64,000 nucleotides of DNA from assembly GCF_026262505.1 (NCBI RefSeq), contig NC_067206.1, positions 25,745,896-25,809,895 of the forward strand, read 5' to 3'. Below are positions 55,347 through 61,519 of this stretch, piece by piece. Position numbers and translations under genes: made by a program. This stretch comes from Trichomonas vaginalis G3 (lineage: Eukaryota > Parabasalia > Trichomonadida > Trichomonadidae). The notes beneath the pieces are model-generated. The model was not told where the DNA came from, ran no database searches, and was given only the letters and a program-made list of their open reading frames with translations. Position 1 is the stretch's first letter, and each line of letters starts with the position of its first letter.

Positions 55347-56228
55347 ATGCAAGTCAGAAATATTCAGAACATAGCACCGAGTCTAACTGACAAGAGTATA
55401 AAGATATACTATGAACACGTTATGATGAAACCAACCAAAATTCAAGAAAGTCAGTATACTTATGAATATCCAAGACACTGGGTAGAGTATGTAGGAGGTG
55501 AGAAAGCTATTGAAATCAGACAGGTTCGAAGTATTCCAGCAGGAAGGACAATATTATTGAAGAACTTTAATGTTTTGAGGTATAATGATGAAACAAAGAA
55601 GCAAGATAGTTTTCCCATTGCTGTGTATGTGAACCTAGACACAGGAGATGACATGAAAGTTTTTAACACAAAGCTTCAAACGGTAGTGAGAGAACAACTG
55701 ACTGCGGAAGGGCATCCATTACCTTCAGAAGTTACCATAGCATATAATTTTGAAACAAACTCAATAGATTTTAAAGTCATCTCTGCAAAGAAGTCAGGTT
55801 TTACATTTAATGAAGCAGATGTATATTCGAATGAAAACTTCAAAGCTATTGCATGGTTAGATAATGACGATTGCTTTAAGAAAATATTTAAATTCAGTGA
55901 CTCAACGATGTCAATAGATGACCTTCGTGGAATGTTACCATCGACGTTTACAGTAGAAGGTTCAGCAGGATTGCTTACAAGATTGTCAATTGGTGGTATT
56001 TGGTCTCGTGAGAACATTGTTATAAAATCCAGTATAAGTGAATTTGCTGAAGAATCTATATTATGTCTTTCAAACTACATGTATTCGCCGCCGAAGCATT
56101 ATAGTATAACAAACTTTGTCAGTAAGTTTAACATAAGACTTGTCGAACCTTCTTCAATGAAAGATGTTGTGCTACCTAAAGATGGAAAGGATGGACTCAT
56201 TATTGAGATGATTTTAATTGCATATTAA
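55347..56228 (+). CDS. Polinton D: conserved structural-like protein (293 residues)
   Basis: I start at the ATG at 55347 (MQVRNIQNIAPSL) since it abuts the divergent promoter; the open frame upstream lies over the ATPase gene. Marks: YEYPRHWVEYVGGEKAIEIRQVR (about 35-57), FPIAVYVNLDTGDDMKVFNTKL, IVIKSSISEFAEESILCLSNY, PPKHYSITNFVSKFNIRLV, VVLPKDGKDGLIIEMIL. Same family as 37897-38754, 12844-13704 and 19527-20371. Likely a virion component. Confidence 0.65.
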   Translation: MQVRNIQNIAPSLTDKSIKIYYEHVMMKPTKIQESQYTYEYPRHWVEYVGGEKAIEIRQVRSIPAGRTILLKNFNVLRYNDETKKQDSFPIAVYVNLDTGDDMKVFNTKLQTVVREQLTAEGHPLPSEVTIAYNFETNSIDFKVISAKKSGFTFNEADVYSNENFKAIAWLDNDDCFKKIFKFSDSTMSIDDLRGMLPSTFTVEGSAGLLTRLSIGGIWSRENIVIKSSISEFAEESILCLSNYMYSPPKHYSITNFVSKFNIRLVEPSSMKDVVLPKDGKDGLIIEMILIAY

Positions 56229-56452
56229 ATGAGCTTGTTCTTGAAGGTCAGTCATGATGAAATAACTGTTGTAGAAGATGTTAGCAATTGTTCAGACATT
56301 TTGAAGCGATAGATGATATAAGAAAGAAGTTAGATAGACCGCAAAGCGGTGAGGGCGAAGCCCGTGAGAATGTTTATGTTTCATTGACTTTCTCCAGTAA
56401 CGAGAACTTTTATGAGATAATATTGAAGAGAGATGATTTTAATATGGTGTAA
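56229..56452 (+). CDS. Polinton D: small hypothetical region (broken)
   Basis: Starts one base after the previous stop (MSLFLKVSHDEITVVED) and the region ends just before the next ATG. The later part (VYVSLTFSSNENFYEIILKRDD) is strand-rich. Two triplet-loop hairpins interrupt it at 56338-56363. About one break. Confidence 0.4.
56338..56363. repeat. Two triplet-loop hairpins
   Basis: ACCGC-AAA-GCGGT at 56338-56350 and GGGC-GAA-GCCC at 56353-56363. Confidence 0.78.
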
Positions 56453-56960
56453 ATGGTAGCTTGGGCAGCTTTAGGCGCAATGGGAACAAAAGCATTAGCA
56501 TTTGGAGCAAAAGCACTTGGGGCTTATGACGCAGTAAATAAAATGAGTGGAGGAAGAGTTTCGAAGACATTAGATGCAAATAAAGGAAAGATTGGAGGCT
56601 GGGTTGCAAAGAAGTTAAGATTAAATAAAATAGGGCTCATAAATAAAGCATCCAATTTGGTTGCGACTGAGTCAGAAAATGCTTTAGGAAAGGACGATGA
56701 GTTTGCAAAACATGCAAAAGACTTTAATGACCAGATGAAAGGTGAAACAATGCATTTAAATAGAGTCGATGGAACTCTTCCTCCACCAGCAGTTTTCCGT
56801 ATGGTCCCTATGGAATGTATGGAAACCCTTACGAAAGACCATTTGACCCATTGACTGGTGGTAACTGGTATCATACGGACGAAGAAGAAAGACAGTCAAG
56901 TTGGAGACAGACGTGAAGAAAGCAACTAAAAAGAAACCAAGGAAGAGAGTTATAAAGTAA
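56453..56960 (+). CDS. Polinton D: pVI/pX-like minor capsid protein region (broken)
   Basis: MVAWAALGAMGTKALAFGAKALGAY is a Gly/Ala-rich hydrophobic helix like the N-terminus of the gene at 16812-17213, followed by basic helices (WVAKKLRLNKIGLINKASNL). The later part is Gly/Pro/Tyr-rich. About two breaks. Confidence 0.5.
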
Positions 56961-56971
56961 TGAATTCAAGT

Positions 56972-57019
56972 GGGTGAAAAACAGGTGAAAAAAGAGGTGA
57001 GATTTCACCACTTCACCTA
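56972..57019. promoter_or_regulatory. GGTGA palindrome cluster 15
   Basis: AGGTGAGATTTCACCA at 56995-57010 with GGGTGAA and TTCACCT arms; counterpart of cluster 9. Confidence 0.65.
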
Positions 57020-57130
57020 AATTTATTTTGTGCTATGTTTTCATACGTGTGCGGGTGGTGATATCATTTATTTTTTATTTTATTTTTTAAGTTTATTTGG
57101 ATGTAATGACAGAACAAAAATAAAGCATAT

Positions 57131-57565
57131 CTACTCAGCAGGAATGAGACCCTTACTGACTATGTATTCGTTTAATGCTTGATGAAAACAATGGTACATA
57201 TTATCGTATGGGTATACACAACGTCTGTTTCCATCGTCGTCGTATATGTAGAGCTCAAATCCAGTCCAACCTTCTTTTGTACAATATGTAGCTTTATTTA
57301 AGTATGCATTTATGTAGATAAGGCAATTTTCTTCATCGCTCCAGAAATAATTTTTGTTCTTTGTTGAAATAGTTTTCGTTCCTCTGCGACCATAAGGAAT
57401 GTATGCAATGAACTTTGCGTCATATGGGATTGTAATATATTCGGGGTTTCTTTCATCGTCAATGGGTCTATCTTTGTTAAAATGCATGTTTCTCAGTTTT
57501 ACTTGAGTTTTGAATAGTTCACGGAAACGTTCTGGGAAAGAGTCATAGTAAATGTAGTCGGACAT
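57131..57565 (-). CDS. Polinton D: 144-residue hypothetical (MSDYIYYDSF)
   Basis: ATG at 57565 is chosen over the upstream in-frame extension, as it follows the T/A-rich leader. Aromatic and acidic with YITIPYDAKFIAYIPYGRRG, NYFWSDEENCLIYINAYLNK and GWTGFELYIYDDDGNRRCV: a compact beta-rich fold. Last gene before the terminus. Not recognised. Confidence 0.55.
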   Translation of the reverse strand: MSDYIYYDSFPERFRELFKTQVKLRNMHFNKDRPIDDERNPEYITIPYDAKFIAYIPYGRRGTKTISTKNKNYFWSDEENCLIYINAYLNKATYCTKEGWTGFELYIYDDDGNRRCVYPYDNMYHCFHQALNEYIVSKGLIPAE

Positions 57566-57760
57566 GTCTTTGTAATGAAATAAAAAAATTAAAAAAATAA
57601 AAATAAGGTTATTTTTATTTAGTGAGGATGGTAGTGAATTCATTAGTGAAGTCATTAGTGAAGTCGTTTATATGTCAGATGGTTTTGTAAATATTTAAGG
57701 TTAAGTTGGTGTTATGGTTGTGTTGTAAAATATACGTTACCGGTTTCGTAAAGTGTCAAA

Positions 57761-57793
57761 ACCGCTAAGTGGTGTACGGAGGCGCGCAGTGCC
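57761..57793. repeat. Two triplet-loop hairpins near the right end
   Basis: ACCGC-TAA-GTGGT at 57761-57773 and GGCGC-GCA-GTGCC at 57781-57793, each with one G-T wobble. The pair also lies inside longer arms (CTAAGTGGTGTAC and GTACACGACTTAG). Confidence 0.7.
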
Positions 57794-57820
57794 ACAGTAC
57801 ACGACTTAGGGATACTAACT

Positions 57821-57896
57821 AATAAAAATGTTTTTACCCGAAAAGTGACAGAAAAGTGACAAAACATGAAAACATATATAATTTGTGAAAAGTGAC
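57821..57896. repeat. Conserved right-end block, copy D
   Basis: Matches 21971-22046 of Polinton A, with TCACTTTT initiators on the minus strand. Confidence 0.65.
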
Positions 57897-58014
57897 ATAA
57901 AAGTGACATTTAAAAAAGTGACACCATTAATATGATGTAAATAACAACGGTTTTGGTTTTGTCACCGGCTGGTCGGCTGGGGTTCGGTCCTCCTCTTGGG
58001 TCTTGGGCAAAATT

Positions 58015-58062
58015 TCTTATGGGCTAGAGGGCGCAACGCGCCTGGAAGCCCCGCCTACCTGA
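58015..58062. repeat. Right terminal repeat of Polinton D
   Basis: GGGCTAGAGGGCGCAACGCG and following bases correspond to the Polinton A terminus; the inner stem is GGCGC-AAC-GCGCC (58030-58042) where A has GGCAC-GAA-GTGCC. The exact outer base is uncertain because no target duplication partner is visible. Confidence 0.7.
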
Positions 58063-58261
58063 CCTTATTTTTAAAAAAATTTTATTTTTTGGTTGCTTTG
58101 TAAAAAATTTGACTAGCCAAAACTCACTTCACTGAAATAAATAAATAATAATAATAAAAAGTTTACACCATCTTTGTTATTAATTTCCAATTTAAAAGAA
58201 TATCTAAAATTAATAGAGAATGTTTCTAGAAAATAATTCAAATACTATTTATAATTAAACA
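58063..58261. other. Host flank, no gene seen
   Basis: AT-rich DNA between the element end and the ankyrin remnant; nothing recognised. Confidence 0.5.
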
Positions 58262-58720
58262 ATAATGCCCAAACAATAGCATTATTTCCATCACTGTCTG
58301 TTATATTGACGTCATGTGAAATAAGAAATTGTTCCATTTCTATAAGATTCAATAACGCGGTATAAAATCTATGCAGCCTCGATCTTTCGTTTTGTCATTT
58401 ATATTTGCACCATGCAAAAATAGAGTTTCAACAACTTTTTTATTATTAAATAAGGCTCCAAACTGAAGTGGTGTGAGATTATTTTGAGTAGTAAAGTTAA
58501 TCTCAGCCCCATGCGAAACAAGTAACTTCAATAATTCTGTATTGTTCTTATTCAAGGCAATATTTAATGCAGATCCAAATTTTTCATTTTTCACATTAAT
58601 ATCGATTCCTTTCAAAGCTAGATATTCTGAAACATCTGTTTTATTTTCCAAAGCTGCAGCAATAAGAGCTATTTCATCATCTAGTTTTTTGAAGTTATAA
58701 TTTGCACTATGCTAATGCAA
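58262..58720 (-). pseudogene. Ankyrin-repeat protein gene remnant (host)
   Basis: The minus-strand frame at 58349-58651 contains about two and a half ankyrin repeats (LKGIDINVKNEKFGSALNIALNKNNTELLKLLVSHGAEINF and so on). The same frame continues 5' to a TAG near 58717 without an ATG. Downstream, another frame continues with ankyrin-like ISHDVNITDSDGNNAIVWAL, so a frameshift near 58355 separates them. It is therefore a 5'-cut, frameshifted host gene fragment. Ankyrin genes form very large families in T. vaginalis. Confidence 0.7.
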
Positions 58721-59800
58721 ATATTTACAAAGAGATGGAATACAAAAAAACAGGAGAAAATGCAAATCACGAGTTGATATCATAAATAAAGCATGAAGGT
58801 TATTGTGCTGAGCACTCATACCTGGCATAATACTTATATTTTATTCATTCATCAATTTAAAAACATTATGGCAGCTGCCAATGTGGATATATCCTGTTTT
58901 TGTTCTTTCAAACAATAATTTATGATTAATTGATTGTTACAGTTTTTGGTAATATTCACATCAACTTGAAGCATGCTTCTTTGCTATATTTCACAAACTA
59001 GGTTTATATATATTAGGAATTTTCAATTTCAGATCAAATGAACATAATATATGGCCATTATCAGCAAGTAGCATGCTGCTTTATATTACTATATTCAAGT
59101 ATCATCGAGCTTAAATTAAATTTTTTCTTAAATATAAAAGTAACAAATAAAATTTCATCTGCAATGACTAGAATATAGAATGTGTGGCAATAGACTAGAC
59201 TAAATATTCATGGACAGCATCATTTATTTGTGATTGAAAAAGTTTCGGCAAAATTAGTAAAACAATCGATAAAATGTTATAGATTTATGCATATTGTTAC
59301 ATTACTATAGATACTATATATCTAAATTAGCTAGAATTTGTATTTTTGACAAAATTGTATTCAATAATTATGGATTGGGGTGGCTTCGAAGCCCCGCTTG
59401 GCGATGGATATTTTTTGTACATACAAGTGCTGCCAAATCCGTAACTTTGAAAATTTTGAAAATTTTTAGTCAAACTCGAGACATTTTCACCACATATTTT
59501 TAAAATGAGAAAATCAAAAATTGATACCATAAATTGCTTTTTTCAAATTCATCTAGTGGATTTGAGATTCACCTATCATATATGTATAGACTATTATGAA
59601 GCAACACTATCATAGTGTGTGATGTGCAAGGAATAATATCAATCATGTAGGCATATACAGTGTCTCGAAGTGAAAGAAAATTGAGAGGAGTTAGGTGGTC
59701 GGTCAGAACCCTTAAAAGTTTTGAATATTGGTAATTTTATCAAAAATGTAACTTTAGAGGATTTCTCGTTCATGTAATTTCTTTGTAAATAACTTAACGT
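58721..59800. other. Intergenic region
   Basis: Over 1 kb, AT-rich. Small frames here look random. A GC-rich spot at 59383-59405 (GGCTTCGAAGCC palindrome inside GGGGT...CCCC) stands out and resembles the GC-rich Polinton ends, but no more of such an element is seen. Confidence 0.45.
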
Positions 59801-59808
59801 CTGAAATT

Positions 59809-59820
59809 CACTTCATTTAC
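59809..59820 (+). promoter_or_regulatory. Host initiator motifs of the GT61 gene
   Basis: TCACTTC and TCATTTA overlap here, both fitting TCAYTW, 28-39 bp before the ATG at 59848. Confidence 0.6.
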
Positions 59821-59847
59821 TTGAATTTCAATGAACTCAGAAATTTC

Positions 59848-61149
59848 ATGAATTGTTTTATAGCAATGAATTTCTCATTTATCCTCCTTCTTTTTTTCAT
59901 GCATTCATTCTATATCTATTCATGGATCATAAGACCCATCAAAATAAGTCTGTATCAAGAGGTACTAGACAATAATTTAACAAATTCCACTTGGTTTTAT
60001 AAAATTCCATACAATTCCATTCAGCTATTTGTCGACAGAATCCCAGAATCCCAATTAAATAGATCACTAGGCTATTACACATCATTTAAAGATTCTATCT
60101 TTGCTCCACATGAAATTTTTTTAAGATCTTCAGTATATCTTGTTGAATATAGATATGTTTTTCTTACAAAAGCATTTACAACATTTGATACAGGCGCAAT
60201 TTTAACTTTTGAAAATGATCACAAATTCAGTTATTATCATTTAAAAACTGTAGGCAGATATAAATTTGGGGTTCAATATGTACAATTTTATTTTCATTTT
60301 GGCCATCTCATTCATGATTTCCTCTGTGCTTTGATGTACGTACCTAAATTCTATTATGATGTTGGATTTGTTGTAGTAGCACCACCATCAGGGAAGCATT
60401 TAGCAGATAAGTATCTCAGATATTTAGGTTTAAGTAAGAGTGTCACTGTTTTAAATTTTAATCCTGAAAAAGAACAAGTTTTTGTTGAGAGATTATTAGT
60501 TGTTACTTCACTCCATTATGGAAATGGATATTGCGTAGGCGGACTGCAAAGACTAAGGCAGTTATTCTATAAACGATTTAATGTCAGAGGAATTACTCCA
60601 CATACATTTTCTATTATTAACAGACCTGACAAAAAACGAAGAATTAATAATATTGAAGAACTTTATAATAACTTAACTTTGCATGTGCCTACTGATCCTG
60701 GAGAAAAATGGACTATAGAACCAATGAACCCTGATGATTTTGCTGATACTGTGAAAAGATGGACAAGAATTAAATGCTTAGTTGCTCCAGGAGGTTCATT
60801 TTTATTTAATGCTATCGTCATGCAGCCTCGCACTGGAATATTAGTAATGCTAGGTGATATGAGAGATCTTCCTAATGTCAATCTCTGTTCTTCACGGAAT
60901 ATTTCTGTTGTTCAAGTTACCCATAGATACATGGGCCACGATAATTTTGACCCAACTATTAAGTGCAATGTTACACTGATGGTTTCTGGCTGTAAAGCTC
61001 TTTTACAAGTAATTAGGACCGGCGTATCTAATGTTCCTGAATTCGTTCCTTTTCAATTTAAACGATATCCTGACATATTAAAGAAAGAATTGATGTTCCT
61101 TAATGGATCTGGACGACCAATACTGGATGAGCCACTGAATTTCGCATGA
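59848..61149 (+). CDS. GT61-type (DUF563) glycosyltransferase, type II membrane protein
   Basis: Host gene of 433 residues. The first in-frame ATG is at 59848; the ATG at 59831 is out of frame. An N-terminal hydrophobic anchor (FSFILLLFFMHSFYIYSWII) predicts a Golgi/ER type II protein. The GT61/DUF563 pattern is seen in QFYFHFGHLIHDFLCALMYV (about residue 145), a mid-region VERLLVVTSLHYGNG, and the C-terminal nucleotide-binding-type APGGSFLFNAIVMQPRTGILVMLG (about residue 310). GT61 enzymes transfer xylose or GlcNAc to glycans or proteins; the exact substrate is unknown. Trichomonas has many surface-glycan genes. Confidence 0.75.
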   Translation: MNCFIAMNFSFILLLFFMHSFYIYSWIIRPIKISLYQEVLDNNLTNSTWFYKIPYNSIQLFVDRIPESQLNRSLGYYTSFKDSIFAPHEIFLRSSVYLVEYRYVFLTKAFTTFDTGAILTFENDHKFSYYHLKTVGRYKFGVQYVQFYFHFGHLIHDFLCALMYVPKFYYDVGFVVVAPPSGKHLADKYLRYLGLSKSVTVLNFNPEKEQVFVERLLVVTSLHYGNGYCVGGLQRLRQLFYKRFNVRGITPHTFSIINRPDKKRRINNIEELYNNLTLHVPTDPGEKWTIEPMNPDDFADTVKRWTRIKCLVAPGGSFLFNAIVMQPRTGILVMLGDMRDLPNVNLCSSRNISVVQVTHRYMGHDNFDPTIKCNVTLMVSGCKALLQVIRTGVSNVPEFVPFQFKRYPDILKKELMFLNGSGRPILDEPLNFA

Positions 61150-61165
61150 TTTTTTCTCCTCTAAC

Positions 61166-61408
61166 ATGTTCCCTCTCCATGAAAAAATGCATCCTAACTC
61201 AACAAAACTCTGTTGGAAAGGATATCTTTACTCATTTCGTCGCAATTTGTCTTCCTATGACTTCTTTGTTTGTAAAAGACACCTCTCCAATTCGACCAAT
61301 CTGAGGTTGAAATACCTATTACTTGTGGAACGCATGGAGAGGACGAGAGGCGAGTTCATTAAACTCCTTTCTCATGCACCAGCAAGTTTGAAATTGAAGG
61401 AATTTTAG
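61166..61408 (+). CDS. 80-residue ORF, possible FLYWCH-like fragment
   Basis: The sequence KLCWKGYLYSFRRNLSSYDFFVC, a spacing of basic and hydrophobic residues, then SHAPAS near the end loosely fits the C...C...H layout of FLYWCH zinc fingers, which in Trichomonas accompany Mutator-like transposons. It starts 17 bp after the glycosyltransferase stop. Weak evidence; may be a chance frame. Confidence 0.25.
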   Translation: MFPLHEKMHPNSTKLCWKGYLYSFRRNLSSYDFFVCKRHLSNSTNLRLKYLLLVERMERTRGEFIKLLSHAPASLKLKEF

Positions 61409-61519
61409 AACACATTGAGAATGAATAGGTTTTCAAAATTATAGATAGAGAAAAATAATAGAGCTGTTTTGTAATTTAAAAGATAATATATGAAAGCAAT
61501 ATTTTTAATAACAAAAAAA

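Larger units (their letters stand above)
57566..58015. other. Subterminal gene-free stretch of Polinton D
   Basis: No supported gene. It contains the block shared with Polinton C (57680-57760), two triplet-loop hairpins (57761-57793), and a block shared with Polinton A (57821-57896) with host-type initiators on the minus strand but no methyltransferase behind it. Confidence 0.6.
42573..58062. mobile_element. Polinton D: partial element from polymerase B to right terminal repeat
   Basis: Runs from the gap to the terminal repeat near 58020-58062. Parts: start of polymerase B, KilA-N gene, conserved hypotheticals, integrase, giant fibre, penton-like capsid, packaging ATPase, structural-like protein and pVI-like protein. 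Several key genes look whole; about five breaks overall. Its 42573-47119 section is the inverted counterpart of 31053-34930 with small differences, so the two are separate copies of one family. Confidence 0.85.

Noticed and set aside
59294-59530. Overlapping open frames on both strands near a GC-rich palindrome
   Set aside because: Short, no initiator close by, no protein-like pattern; probably chance.
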